A DNA stretch of 64,000 nucleotides from Pararhodobacter zhoushanensis (GTDB lineage Bacteria; Pseudomonadota; Alphaproteobacteria; Rhodobacterales; Rhodobacteraceae). The DNA is taken from contig NZ_JAPDFL010000001.1 of NCBI RefSeq assembly GCF_025949695.1, positions 1,532,001-1,596,000 of the forward strand. The letters run 5' to 3'. Positions within the stretch are counted from its first letter, which is position 1, and every line of letters starts with the position of its first letter. Below, in pieces: positions 28,426 to 37,616 of the stretch. The notes beneath the pieces are model-generated. The model was not told the origin of the DNA, did not search any database, and saw nothing but the letters and a program-made list of their open reading frames with translations. The translations under genes and the position numbers were made by a program.

Positions 28426-31400
28426 ATGCCGACTGATCCCCTGTTGTCCCCCCTCCCACAAGACGAAGCCGCCCTCACCGCCGCTTTGGCCGAGGCTTCG
28501 GCGCTCGACCCGGCCGCCCGCGCGCGCATCACCACCCGCGCCGTCGATCTGGTGCGCGCCATCCGCAGTGGGGCAAAGCCCGGCTTGATGGAGGTCTTCC
28601 TGGCCGAATACGGTCTGTCCACCGACGAGGGCATCGCGCTGATGTGTCTGGCCGAGGCGCTGCTGCGCGTGCCGGATGCGGGCACGATGGATGCGCTGAT
28701 CGAAGACAAGATCGCGCCGTCGGACTGGGGCAAGCATCTGGGGCATTCGGCCTCGTCTTTGGTGAACGCCTCGACCTGGGCCCTGATGCTGACCGGCCGG
28801 GTGCTGGACGAGGCAGAGCCGGGCATCGCCGGTCAGCTGCGCGGCGCGGTCAAGCGTCTGGGCGAGCCGGTGATCCGCACCGCCGTGTCGCGCGCCATGA
28901 AGGAGATGGGGCGGCAGTTCGTCCTGGGCGAGACGATCAGTGCCGCGATGAACCGCGCCTCGGCGATGGAGGCGCGTGGCTACGCCTATTCCTACGACAT
29001 GCTGGGCGAGGCCGCGCGCACCGAAGCCGATGCACTGCGCTATCAGCGCGCCTATGCGGCGGCCATCGAGGCGATTGGCAAGGGCTGCAAGGGGCAGGAC
29101 ATCAAGGTCAACCCCGGCATCTCGGTCAAGCTGAGCGCCCTGCATCCGCGCTACGAGGAAGCGCAGCGCGAGCGGGTCATGCGCGAGCTGGTGCCGCGGG
29201 TCATCACGCTGGCGCGGATGGCGGCGCGGCGGGGCATGGGTTTCAACATCGACGCCGAAGAGCAGGACCGGCTGGTCCTGTCGCGCGATGTGATCGGCGC
29301 GGTGCTGGCCGATCCGGCGCTCGAGGGCTGGGACGGGTTCGGCGTGGTCGTGCAGGCTTACGGTCCGCGTGCGGGCGCGATGATCGACTGGCTTTATGCC
29401 GAGGCGGGGCGTCTGGATCGTCGCCTGATGGTGCGGCTGGTCAAGGGTGCGTATTGGGACAGCGAGATCAAGCGCGCGCAGGTGCTGGGCCTGCCCGGTT
29501 TCCCGGTGTTCACCGCCAAGACCGCGACCGATATTTCCTATGCCGCCAATGCGCGCAAGCTGTTGGGTATGACCGACCGGCTGTATCCGCAATTCGCCAC
29601 GCATAACGCGCAGACCGTCGCCACGGTGCTGGAGATGGCGCAGGTGCAGGGCCGCGACGCCTATGAATTCCAGCGCCTGCACGGGATGGGCGAGCGTCTG
29701 CATGACCTTGTGCTGGCCGCCGAGGGCACGCGCTGCCGCATCTATGCGCCGGTCGGCGCGCACCGCGATCTGTTGGCCTATCTGGTGCGCAGGCTGCTGG
29801 AGAACGGCGCGAACAGCTCGTTCGTGCACAAGATCGTCGATGAGAGCGTCTCGCCCGAGGCGGTGGTCGCCGATCCGCTGGCGGTGCATCGCCCCGTGAC
29901 GTTGACCACCGGGCCGGGGCTGTTTGCGCCGGAACGGGTGAACTCAACGGGCTGGGATCTGACCGATGCCGGGGATCTGGCGGCAATCGAGGCCGCGCGC
30001 GCGCCGTTTGCGGCGCAGGTGTTCGACGCGAGGCCGCTGCTGGCGGGGCCGGTTCAGGGCGGGGACACGCTGAGCGTCGGCAACCCGGCGCGGCCCGGTG
30101 AGGTCGTGGGCCACGTGGTGCAGGCAACGGCGGCGGATGTGGAAACGGCGCTGGGGGCCGCGCAGGTGTGGGACGCTTCGCCGGCCCAGCGAGCGACAAT
30201 CCTGAACCGGGCCGCTGACCTCTATGAGCGCGATTTCGGCCCCTTGTTCGCCGTTCTGGCGCGCGAGGCGGGCAAGACGCAGGCCGATTGCGTGGGAGAA
30301 CTGCGCGAGGCGGTCGATTTCCTGCGCTATTACGCCGCCCGGATCACCCTCGACATGGCCCCGCGCGGGCGGATCACCTGCATCTCGCCGTGGAACTTCC
30401 CGCTGGCGATCTTCACCGGCCAGATCGCCGGGGCGCTGGCGGCGGGCAACGCAGTGCTGGCCAAGCCTGCCGAACAGACGCCACTGGTTGCCGCCGCTGC
30501 CGTGGCCCTGCTGCATGAGGCCGGCGTGCCGCGCACGGCGCTGCAACTGCTGCCCGGCGAGGGCGCTGTGGTCGGGGCCGCGCTGACCTCAAACCCGCGC
30601 GTCGATGGCGTGGTCTTCACCGGCTCGACCGATACCGCGCAGGCGATCCGGCGGGCGATGGCGGCAAACCTTGCCCCCGGCGCGCCTCTGATCGCGGAAA
30701 CCGGCGGGCTGAATGCGATGATCGTGGACTCGACGGCCCTGCCCGAGCAGGCGGTGCGCGATGTCGTCGCCAGTGCGTTCCAGTCGGCGGGGCAGCGCTG
30801 CTCGGCCCTGCGCTGCCTCTATGTGCAGCAGGACGTGGCGCCGCATCTGCTCGACATGCTGGGCGGGGCGATGGAGGCGCTCACCCTGGGCGATCCGTGG
30901 AATCTGACCACCGATGTCGGCCCGGTGATCGACGCCGAGGCGGCACGCGAAATCCGCGCCTATGTCAGCGCCGCGCGCAAGGAAGGGCGCGTGCTGCACG
31001 AGTTGCGCGCGCCGGGTGCGGGGCCTTTCATCGCGCCCGTGGTGATCGAGGTGACAGGCATCGACGACATCCCGCGCGAGATTTTCGGCCCGGTTCTGCA
31101 TGTCGCGCGCTTCAAGGGGCGTGATCTGCGCAAGGTTCTGGATGCGGTGAACGCGCGGGGATTCGGGCTGACCTTCGGGCTGCACACCCGCATCGACAAC
31201 CGCGTGCAAGAGGTGGTCGAGGCGATGCGCGTCGGCAACCTTTATGTGAACCGCAACCAGATCGGCGCGGTCGTTGGCAGCCAGCCTTTCGGCGGCGAGG
31301 GGCTTTCGGGCACCGGACCCAAGGCAGGCGGGCCCGAGTATGTCGCGCGGCTGGCGCAGCCGGTGGCGGCGCCCGAAGCGGCAGCGACGGGGGCAGTGGC

Positions 31401-31849
31401 GGATCTCGTCAAGCTCGCCCGCGATTTGGCTGTGGCGGTCCCGCAAGAGCCGCTGACCACGCGCGACATGCCCGGCCCGACCGGCGAGATCGAATCGCCT
31501 GAGCCTGCATGCAAGGCCGCCGGTGCTGTGCATGGGGCCGGGACCGCAGGCCGAGGCGCAGCAGGCCGCTGCGATCCGCGCGCTTGGCGGGGTGGCAGTG
31601 ATGGCGGGCGGGACGGTGCCGCCGGACTGGCTGGAGACCGCTCAGGGGCTTTCAGGGGTGATCTGGTGGGGCGATTGCGGCACCGCGCGGGCCTGCGCGC
31701 AGGCATTGTCGCGCCGCAAAGGCCCGATCCTGCCACTGATCACCACGCAGCCGGATGCGGCCCATGCCCTGACCGAACGGCATCTGTGCATCGACACCAC
31801 GGCTTCGGGCGGAAACGCGCAACTGCTTGTTGAGGCAGCAGGTGCTTGA
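28426..31849 (+). CDS. putA: Bifunctional proline dehydrogenase / P5C dehydrogenase, frameshifted near 3' end
   Basis: PutA oxidises proline to glutamate in two steps, with FAD and then NAD. The protein lacks the ribbon-helix-helix domain and begins with the PRODH region (barrel ~150-470, with GRDAYEFQRLHGMG). The aldehyde dehydrogenase part has ISPWNFPLAIFTGQ (~655), FTGSTDTAQAI, catalytic Glu758 (ETGGLNA) and Cys792 (SAGQRCSALR). After PGPTGE the frame breaks: one extra base near 31484 turns GES-NRLSLHARPPVLCMGPG into nonsense ending at 31833. The true tail (to 31849, ending CIDTTASGGNAQLLVEAAGA) is in the next frame. Both active sites lie before the break. Confidence 0.93.
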
Positions 31850-31875
31850 CGGGCGGGTCATGATCGCCCATCCCC

Positions 31876-32664
31876 ATGGGCATGTTGCCAATCCGTGACC
31901 GAAACCCGTCGGGACAGGTGCCCTATGTGACCTGGGGGCTGATCGCCGTGAACATTGTGGTGTTCATGGCGTATTACCCGTTGGGCACGGACACTTCCGT
32001 TCTGGAACTCTACCGCCACTGGGCGATGATCCCCGCCCGCCTGAGCGCGGGCGAGGGGTTGGCGACGCCGCTGGTGGCGATGTTCGTGCATGGCGGCTGG
32101 TTCCATCTGGGCCTCAACATGCTGTTCCTGCGCATCTTCGGCGATAATCTTGAGGCCGAATTCGGACCGGTCCGTTTCCTTGCCTTCTACCTGCTGTGCG
32201 GGTTGATCGCCTTTGCCCTGCAATACATTGCCGCGCCGCTCAGTCTGGTGCCGGTCGCCGGTGCCTCGGGCGCGGTGGCGGGGGTGATGGGGGGCTATCT
32301 GCTGATGTTCCCGCGCGCCCGCGTCGATGTGGTGGCCTATTACGTCATTGGTCTGCGCACCTTTGCCGTGCCGGCGTGGCTGCTGCTTGGCCTTTGGTTC
32401 GCGCTGCAGGTCTGGGGCGGGCTGGCGACGCCCGCCGATGGCGGCGTGGCGTTCTGGGCGCATATCGGCGGGTTCGTTGCGGGCGTCGGCTTGAGCGCGC
32501 GAACCTGGCGGTTGCGCGGCGGGCGGATGTTCTGGAGCCGGTTCCACGGGTTGCCGCCCCACCCGCAGGCACCGATTGCCGTGCCGGTTGTGCGCCGCCG
32601 GGGCGCAATCTTGCCGCCGCCGCAAGCGCATGGGCTCTTTCGCCGAGAGGGCGATCCGCGCTGA
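31876..32664 (+). CDS. Rhomboid family intramembrane serine protease
   Basis: A 262-residue integral membrane protease. Six hydrophobic segments surround the catalytic Ser131 in GASGAVAGVMGGYL and His196 in FWAHIGGFVAG. The HGGWFHLGLNMLFL loop (H72, H77, N81) is the conserved rhomboid oxyanion and L1 region. Substrates are unknown. The cytoplasmic C-terminal tail (~210-262) is basic and proline-rich. The gene follows putA by about 26 bases; a second in-frame ATG six bases later is possible. Confidence 0.9.
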   Translation: MGMLPIRDRNPSGQVPYVTWGLIAVNIVVFMAYYPLGTDTSVLELYRHWAMIPARLSAGEGLATPLVAMFVHGGWFHLGLNMLFLRIFGDNLEAEFGPVRFLAFYLLCGLIAFALQYIAAPLSLVPVAGASGAVAGVMGGYLLMFPRARVDVVAYYVIGLRTFAVPAWLLLGLWFALQVWGGLATPADGGVAFWAHIGGFVAGVGLSARTWRLRGGRMFWSRFHGLPPHPQAPIAVPVVRRRGAILPPPQAHGLFRREGDPR

Positions 32665-32756
32665 GGCGCACAGGCTCTGTGCAGGCGCTGTGCGGGGCTT
32701 TTCCTGACAGATGTCGCTCTCCATGTTAGGCATAACCATCGCCATAGGAGCCTGAC

Positions 32757-33689
32757 ATGAGCTGGAATCCCGCCTTCAATCCCGGCCCCCTGACCACCGA
32801 TCCCGCCTCGATCGAGACCGTGATCGTCCCCCGCGCCCGCGATCTGGGGGGCTTTGAGGTCCGCCGCGCGCTGCCCGCCGCCGCCCGCCGCATGGTCGGG
32901 CCGTTCGTGTTCTTCGACCAGATGGGCCCGGCCGAGTTCATCACCGGCAGCGGCATCGACGTGCGCCCGCACCCGCATATCGGGCTGGGCACGGTGACCT
33001 ATCTGCTGAATGGTCACTTCATCCACAAGGACAGCCTTGGCACCGATCAGAAGATCGTCCCCGGCGAGGTGAACTGGATGATCGCCGGTCGCGGTATCAC
33101 CCATTCCGAGCGCACCGATGCGACGGTACGTCAGGCCAAGCATGAGCTGTTCGGCGTGCAGACATGGCTGGCGCTGCCGGAAAACAAGGAAGAAATGGCC
33201 CCGGCGTTCGAGCATCACGGCGCCGGTGCGCTACCGTTTCTGGAAGCCGAAGGCCTGCGCGCCCGGTTGATTCTGGGCACGGCCTGGGGCGAGAAAGCCC
33301 CGGTCAGCACCTTCGGCGATCTGTTCTACGTTGATGCGGTGCTGGAAGCCGGTGCCCGCATGCCGATGCCCGACGGGCATGAGGATCGCGGGCTGCACGT
33401 GCTCGACGGGTCGGTGATCATCGCCGGGCAGGAGTTCGAGACCGGCAAGATGGTCGTCTTCCGCCCCGGTGACGCGATCACCCTGCAAGCGGGGTCGCGC
33501 GGAGCGCGGCTGATGCTGCTGGGCGGCGACACGCTGAATGGGCCGCGCTACATCTGGTGGAACTTTGTCAGCTCGTCGAAGGAGCGGATCGAAGAGGCGA
33601 AAGAGGCCTGGCGGCGCGGGGATTGGGCGGATGGCCCGTTCCATCTGCCGCCGGGGGATACGGACGAGTATATCCCGCTGCCGGAGTGA
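32757..33689 (+). CDS. Pirin family protein
   Basis: A 310-residue double cupin. The N-terminal cupin has the pirin metal motif HPHIGLGTVTYLLNG (~72-86) and the block GRGITHSERT (~110-119), giving the His/Glu metal ligands; the second cupin begins near residue 180. Bacterial pirins can be quercetinases or redox-type regulators; the actual role here is not known. It is transcribed alone, with its own ATG after GGAGCCTGAC, and ends before a pair of REP-like hairpins. Confidence 0.88.
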   Translation: MSWNPAFNPGPLTTDPASIETVIVPRARDLGGFEVRRALPAAARRMVGPFVFFDQMGPAEFITGSGIDVRPHPHIGLGTVTYLLNGHFIHKDSLGTDQKIVPGEVNWMIAGRGITHSERTDATVRQAKHELFGVQTWLALPENKEEMAPAFEHHGAGALPFLEAEGLRARLILGTAWGEKAPVSTFGDLFYVDAVLEAGARMPMPDGHEDRGLHVLDGSVIIAGQEFETGKMVVFRPGDAITLQAGSRGARLMLLGGDTLNGPRYIWWNFVSSSKERIEEAKEAWRRGDWADGPFHLPPGDTDEYIPLPE

Positions 33690-33700
33690 GGCGAGGCGTG

Positions 33701-33764
33701 GTAAAGGGTGGGGTTGAACCCCACCCTACGGGCGCGCTGTAGGGTGGGGTTTAACCCCACCCCC
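33701..33764. repeat. REP-like hairpin pair, GGGTGGGGTTnAACCCCACCC
   Basis: Two near-identical perfect hairpins, GGGTGGGG-TTGAA-CCCCACCC (33706-33726) and GGGTGGGG-TTTAA-CCCCACCC (33742-33762), lie between convergent pirin and nrsF. A related pair lies at 52799-52848. This pattern resembles REP/BIME elements, which in other bacteria are spread by REP-associated transposases; none is in the window. Confidence 0.75.
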
Positions 33765-33766
33765 GC

Positions 33767-34399
33767 TTACCACCGCAGCAGTCGCCGCCCGATCACCGCG
33801 CCCGCCGCCGTGACAATCGCCATGGCACTGCCATAGGCCGGGAAGAAATACATCAGCGGGTCATGCGGGCAATGCAGCGAATAGATCGCAGCGGCGCTGC
33901 CACCTGCCACCAGCCCTGCCGCCGCGCCCGCCCAGCCCGGGCTGCGGGGCGCCCCGGCCCGCAGGGCCCAGAGCGCGCCCGCCAGAGGCAAAGCAGCCAA
34001 AACGGGCACCGAAATCAGGCAATTGCTGAAATCACGCGTGTCGAGGATCTCGGCAACCTCGGCCATCGGCGTCGTAGCCAGCGCATAGACCAGCAACGCC
34101 GCAAGCCCTGCCAGCAGCACCCCCATCAGCGCGCGCTGAGCGGTCACGCGGGCGTCCGGGCGGCTGAGCCCCTGCGCCAGCCACAGCGCCGCCAGCGCCA
34201 GCACCGCAGGCACCAGCGTCTTGTACACGGTGGGCGACGCCAGAACCTGCGCCAGATCGGGCCGCGTGTGCCACAGCGTCACCAGCGCCAGCCCGGACAC
34301 CAGCAGCGCGGGCGGCAGGGCACGCGCCATCCGCCGGGCGGGGGCCGGGCCGGGCGTGGTGTCGGCGGCGAGCGCCGCGATGAGCTCTTCGGTCTTCAT
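33767..34399 (-). CDS. nrsF: NrsF/DUF1109 family anti-sigma factor
   Basis: A 210-residue inner-membrane protein with a short cytoplasmic N-terminus (MKTEELIAALAADTTP) and six hydrophobic segments, the DUF1109 (NrsF) architecture. The cysteines expected of the family are seen in FSNCLISVP and SLHCPHDP. In Caulobacter NrsF holds sigma factor SigF at the membrane and releases it under heavy metal or oxidative stress. It overlaps the sigma gene by four bases, so the pair is co-translated, and it faces the bufferin operon it is likely to control. Confidence 0.88.
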   Translation of the reverse strand: MKTEELIAALAADTTPGPAPARRMARALPPALLVSGLALVTLWHTRPDLAQVLASPTVYKTLVPAVLALAALWLAQGLSRPDARVTAQRALMGVLLAGLAALLVYALATTPMAEVAEILDTRDFSNCLISVPVLAALPLAGALWALRAGAPRSPGWAGAAAGLVAGGSAAAIYSLHCPHDPLMYFFPAYGSAMAIVTAAGAVIGRRLLRW

Positions 34400-34944
34400 T
34401 CAATCATCCTTTCGCGCAACCGGGCGACGCTTTTGAGCGCCCGGTGCAAGGCCACACGAACCGCCCCCTCGGTCATGCCCAGCCGCGCGCCGGTTTCTGC
34501 GGCGCTGTCTCCGTCTATGCCGATCGCGCGCACGATCTGCGCCGCGCGCGGGTCGAGCTGGTCGATCACCCGTTCCATGTCCTGTGCCTCGAACGGATCG
34601 GGGCCAGCGGGCGCGGGCAGAACCTCGGCGATCTCGTCCACCGGGATCTCGATCCGCTTGCCGCGCGCGCGGAACGCGTCGATTACCTTGTGCCGCGTGA
34701 CCGCATAGAGCCACGGGCGCAACGGCGCGTCCTCGTGCCAGGTCTGCCGCTTCAGGTGGATGGTCAGCAAAACCTCCTGCACGATATCTTCCCCGCTCTC
34801 CGTGCCCAGCGTCCCGCCGCGAGCCCGGACAATGCCGCGCACAACCGGCGTGATCGCGATCAAGAGCCGCCCATAGGCGCGCTGATCGCCGCGATTGGCG
34901 GCGCGCATCAGATGCTCCCAGCTCGGGTCTTGGGTCGTGTTCAC
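34396..34944 (-). CDS. sigF: ECF RNA polymerase sigma factor, SigF-like
   Basis: A compact sigma-70 family ECF factor of about 182 residues: region 2 (QRAYGRLLIAITPVV ... EDIVQEVLLTIHLKRQTWHEDAPLRPWLYAVTRHKVIDAFR) and region 4 (MERVIDQLDPRAAQIVRAIGIDGDSAAETGARLGMTEGAVRVALHRALKSV). The GTG at 34944 is the longest start. However, the ECF-type -10 element at 34954-34958 would begin transcription almost on it, and an ATG at 34908 has a good GGGAG upstream, so the shorter form is quite possible. It is paired with NrsF and divergent from bufA. Confidence 0.9.
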   Translation of the reverse strand: MNTTQDPSWEHLMRAANRGDQRAYGRLLIAITPVVRGIVRARGGTLGTESGEDIVQEVLLTIHLKRQTWHEDAPLRPWLYAVTRHKVIDAFRARGKRIEIPVDEIAEVLPAPAGPDPFEAQDMERVIDQLDPRAAQIVRAIGIDGDSAAETGARLGMTEGAVRVALHRALKSVARLRERMIE

Positions 34945-34953
34945 GTACTCTCC

Positions 34954-34981
34954 TTACGGGTCGGACCGGGGTGTTGTTACA
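34954..34981 (-). promoter_or_regulatory. Probable ECF (SigF) promoter of sigF-nrsF
   Basis: TGTAAC (34981-34976) and CGTAA (34958-34954) with a 17-base spacer. The same TGTAAC-N17-CGT arrangement precedes bufA in the other direction, suggesting both are read by the SigF-type factor and that sigF is autoregulated. Confidence 0.55.
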
Positions 34982-35036
34982 CCGCCCCTGCGTAATTTCG
35001 ACGAAAAACGCGGCAATGTCACGGCTGCGTGATCGC

Positions 35037-35064
35037 TGTAACGGATCGCCGGGCGTCTGCGTCC
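35037..35064 (+). promoter_or_regulatory. Probable ECF (SigF) promoter of the bufferin operon
   Basis: TGTAAC (35037-35042) and CGTCC (35060-35064) with a 17-base spacer, about 50 bases before the bufA ATG. It shares -35 and spacer length with the divergent sigF promoter. Caulobacter SigF recognises a related GTAAC-type -35 element. Confidence 0.6.
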
Positions 35065-35073
35065 TGAACGGCA

Positions 35074-35099
35074 GGCCCGCAACGAATGCGGGGCCTTTT
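35074..35099 (+). promoter_or_regulatory. Hairpin in the bufA leader
   Basis: GGCCCGCA-ACGAA-TGCGGGGCC followed by TTTT lies between the predicted ECF promoter and the bufA Shine-Dalgarno (AGGGAG). A stem followed by a short T-run in a leader could attenuate transcription or set the mRNA 5' end. One bulged G on the 3' arm. Confidence 0.45.
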
Positions 35100-35113
35100 C
35101 AGGGAGCTACCTC

Positions 35114-35494
35114 ATGACCAAACACACCCCGATCCTTGCCGCTTCGATCGCCGCCGCCCTTTCGCTGGCTGCGACCGGCATGGCCGCTGCCGACGACATG
35201 GCGCAAGAGCGTTGCTATGGCGTGTCGATGGCCGGCGCGAATGACTGCGCCGCCGGTCCCGGCACCAGCTGCGCGGGCACGTCGACCATCGACTATCAGG
35301 GCAACGCCTGGACCCTGGTTCCTGCCGGCACCTGCGCAACGATGGAAATCCCGGCCGACGGTATGGGCCACGCCCGCATGGGTGCGACGGCCGAGCAGCT
35401 GGAAGCCGGTGGCTACGGTCCGGGCATCAACCGCGATCTGCCGCCGTCGCTGGCCTCGGACATCGCCGACACCTACATGCCGACGATGATGTAA
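35114..35494 (+). CDS. bufA: Bufferin precursor (DUF2282 family)
   Basis: Bufferins are periplasmic RiPPs whose cysteines are oxidised by an MNIO enzyme; they bind copper. The 126-residue precursor has a signal peptide (cut probably after ATGMAAA, ~26) and four cysteines: C34 (ERCYGVS), C45 (NDCAAG), C53 (TSCAG) and C74 (PAGTC). The [13 protein letters not shown] block is the DUF2282 signature. The C-terminal region after C74 is long (about 52 residues) and Met/Gly-rich, whereas the family as I know it usually ends soon after a short MELPGG-type segment. First gene of the bufABC-doxX operon. Confidence 0.9.
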   Translation: MTKHTPILAASIAAALSLAATGMAAADDMAQERCYGVSMAGANDCAAGPGTSCAGTSTIDYQGNAWTLVPAGTCATMEIPADGMGHARMGATAEQLEAGGYGPGINRDLPPSLASDIADTYMPTMM

Positions 35495-35501
35495 CCCCGC
35501 T

Positions 35502-35530
35502 GGCCGCCCTGGCCCGGTGCCGGGGCGGCC
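35502..35530 (+). terminator. Intercistronic hairpin between bufA and bufB
   Basis: A perfect 8-bp stem GGCCGCCC (35502-35509) / GGGCGGCC (35523-35530) with a further GGC-GCC pairing inside begins eight bases after the bufA stop. No T-run follows. Such hairpins after RiPP precursor genes often keep the precursor mRNA more abundant than the enzyme mRNA. Confidence 0.6.
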
Positions 35531-35563
35531 GCTCTCCTGACGTTTGACCGCAGGACCGATGCC

Positions 35564-36421
35564 ATGTTCGCCTCCCCCGATTTCCGCCTTCCCGCCGCAC
35601 CCGGTCTCAGCTTCAAGCCCGAGCATTTCGCGCAGGCGATGCAGGCCGCACCTGCGCTGTTCTTCGAGGTTCACGCCGAGAATTACATGGGCGCGGGCGG
35701 TGCTCCGCATGCCATGCTTGAACGGTTGCATGCCGATCACGCGCTCTCCATCCACGGGGTCGGTCTGTCGATTGGCGGGGCAGGGCCGCTTGACCCTGAT
35801 CACCTCAAACGCCTGCGCCGTCTGCTGGACCGCCACCAGCCCGAAAGTTTTTCCGAACATCTGGCGTGGTCCTCGCATGGCGCGGACTGGCTCAACGATC
35901 TGCTGCCACTGCCCTACACGGATGAAACCTTAACCACGATCTGCGCCCATATCGATCAGGCGCAGACCGCGCTGGGCCGCCGCTTGCTGCTCGAAAACCC
36001 GGCCACCTATGTGACCTTCGCCGCCAGCACCTGGCCCGAGGCCGACTTCCTGCGCGAGATCGCCCGCCGCAGCGGCTGCGGGTTGTTGCTCGATGTGAAC
36101 AACGTCTTCGTCTCGGCCACCAACCACCGCACCGACCCGCGCGCCTATCTCGCCGATTTCCCGCTGGAGCAGGTCGGCGAGATCCATCTGGCCGGCCACG
36201 AGGCCGAAGCGCTGCCCGATGGCCCCTTGCTGATCGACAGCCATTCGCGCCCGGTGGCCGACCCGGTCTGGACGCTCTACGCCGAGGTGCTGGCCCGCAC
36301 CGGCCCGCTGCCCAGCCTTGTGGAATGGGACAACGATGTGCCCGGTTTCGATACCCTGCTGGCCGAGGCCGCCCGCGCCGAGACCCTGCTGAGCGAGGCC
36401 TGCCATGCACACGCCGCCTGA
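35564..36421 (+). CDS. bufB: Bufferin-modifying MNIO enzyme (DUF692)
   Basis: BufB belongs to the multinuclear non-heme iron oxidases (DUF692), TIM-barrel enzymes that convert precursor cysteines to thiooxazole or related groups. The 285-residue protein shows the metal-ligand motifs in order: [10 protein letters not shown] (~33-42), SIHGVGLS (~62-69), SEHLAW (~96-101), [20 protein letters not shown] (~177-187), EIHLAGHE (~206-213), DSHSRPV (~225-231) and VEWDND (~251-256). All look intact. It acts with BufC, whose gene overlaps its 3' end by 17 bases. Confidence 0.92.
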   Translation: MFASPDFRLPAAPGLSFKPEHFAQAMQAAPALFFEVHAENYMGAGGAPHAMLERLHADHALSIHGVGLSIGGAGPLDPDHLKRLRRLLDRHQPESFSEHLAWSSHGADWLNDLLPLPYTDETLTTICAHIDQAQTALGRRLLLENPATYVTFAASTWPEADFLREIARRSGCGLLLDVNNVFVSATNHRTDPRAYLADFPLEQVGEIHLAGHEAEALPDGPLLIDSHSRPVADPVWTLYAEVLARTGPLPSLVEWDNDVPGFDTLLAEAARAETLLSEACHAHAA

Positions 36422-37139
36422 CCACGCCACCACGCAGGCCCGGCTGCACGCCGCCCTCTGGTCACCCCAGACCCCCGCAGGGCTGGGTGAAGCGCAGGCT
36501 CTTGACCGCCGCTTCGCCGTCTACCGCAACAACGTCCAGCACGGCCTCAGCCGTGCCCTCGCCGCCCGCTTCCCGGTCATTGAGCGCCTCGTCGGGCCTG
36601 ACTTCTTCGCCGCCATGGCGCGCGTCTTCGCCGCGCAGCACCCGCCGCAAACCCCCGTCCTGCTCGACTGGGGCGATACCTTCCCCGCCTTCCTCGCCAC
36701 CTTCCCCCCGGCGCAATCGCTGCCCTACCTGCCCGATGTCGCCCGTCTGGAAGGGCTGCGCGGCCAAGCCTATCACGCCGCCGACGCCCCCAGTGCCGAT
36801 CCCGCAGCACTGGCCACCGTTGATCCTGCGCGGCTCCTGCTGACCCTCGCCCCCTCGGTCCGCGCCTTCGACGCACAGCACCCCGCCGTCAGCCTCTGGC
36901 ACCTTAACCAGCCCGGCGCCCGGCCCGTACCCCTGCCCAAGGGCCCGCAATACGCCCTCATCGCCCGCACCCCCGGCTTCGCCGTCACCGTCGAGCCGCT
37001 GGGCAAAGACCAGCACACCATCCTCACCCACCTGCTGCGCGGCCAGCCCTTCGCCAGCGCCGCCATCACCGACCCAACCCCGCTGCTGGCCCTGCTCATC
37101 CGCCACCAGCTGATCGCCCAGATCGGAGAGATTCCATGA
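36405..37139 (+). CDS. bufC: Bufferin maturation partner (DUF2063 family)
   Basis: A 244-residue DUF2063 protein: the N-terminal domain [14 protein letters not shown] ... [45 protein letters not shown] is the family signature and the C-terminal half is a winged-helix-like domain. In bufferin systems BufC is the partner that binds the precursor and delivers it to the MNIO enzyme. The start lies within the bufB 3' end and the stop overlaps doxX by four bases, so the three genes are translationally coupled. Confidence 0.9.
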   Translation: MHTPPDHATTQARLHAALWSPQTPAGLGEAQALDRRFAVYRNNVQHGLSRALAARFPVIERLVGPDFFAAMARVFAAQHPPQTPVLLDWGDTFPAFLATFPPAQSLPYLPDVARLEGLRGQAYHAADAPSADPAALATVDPARLLLTLAPSVRAFDAQHPAVSLWHLNQPGARPVPLPKGPQYALIARTPGFAVTVEPLGKDQHTILTHLLRGQPFASAAITDPTPLLALLIRHQLIAQIGEIP

Positions 37140-37615
37140 CCGAGACCACCCTGTCCGCCCCCGGCGCCGCACCCGCCACCGGCCTGCGCCCCCGCATCCG
37201 CGCGCTCAACGCGCTGGCCGGGCGTCTGATGCCCAAAGACCTCGTGCAGCTTGCCGCGCGGCTCTTCGTCGGTATCGTCTTCTGGCAATCGGCCCGCACC
37301 AAGGTCGACGGGTTCATGATCAAGGACCAGACCTATTATCTGTTTGAAAACATCTACAATATCCCGCTGATCCCCGCCAACTGGGCCGCGGTGATGGCCA
37401 CCATTGGGGAACACAGCCTGTCGGTGCTGATCATCCTCGGCCTCGCCAGCCGCTTCTCTGCCGCTGGCCTTCTCGTCATGACCGCCGTCATCGAAATCTT
37501 CGTCTTCCCCGAGGCCTGGGTTCTCCACGGCACCTGGGCCGCCAGCTTGCTGGCCGTCCTCGCCTACGGTCCCGGCCGCCTTTCGCTCGATCACCTGCTC
37601 AAGCTCGACAGCTAA
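37136..37615 (+). CDS. DoxX family membrane protein of the bufferin operon
   Basis: A 159-residue protein with four membrane helices (~40-57, ~80-105, ~106-125, ~130-150) and the DoxX signature [22 protein letters not shown]. DoxX proteins (BufD) are a frequent fourth gene of bufferin operons; their role is not settled, with redox or quinone interaction proposed. It overlaps bufC by four bases and closes the operon, followed at once by a gene-end half-module. Confidence 0.82.
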   Translation: MTETTLSAPGAAPATGLRPRIRALNALAGRLMPKDLVQLAARLFVGIVFWQSARTKVDGFMIKDQTYYLFENIYNIPLIPANWAAVMATIGEHSLSVLIILGLASRFSAAGLLVMTAVIEIFVFPEAWVLHGTWAASLLAVLAYGPGRLSLDHLLKLDS

Positions 37616-37616
37616 C

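Noticed and set aside
28402..29889. 495-residue open frame antisense to putA
   Set aside because: Shadow ORF; composition is typical for antisense of GC-rich genes.
31480..31833. PutA C-terminal tail as read in the uninterrupted frame
   Set aside because: The tail has no PutA similarity, while the neighbouring frame gives the conserved ending; it is a frameshift product.
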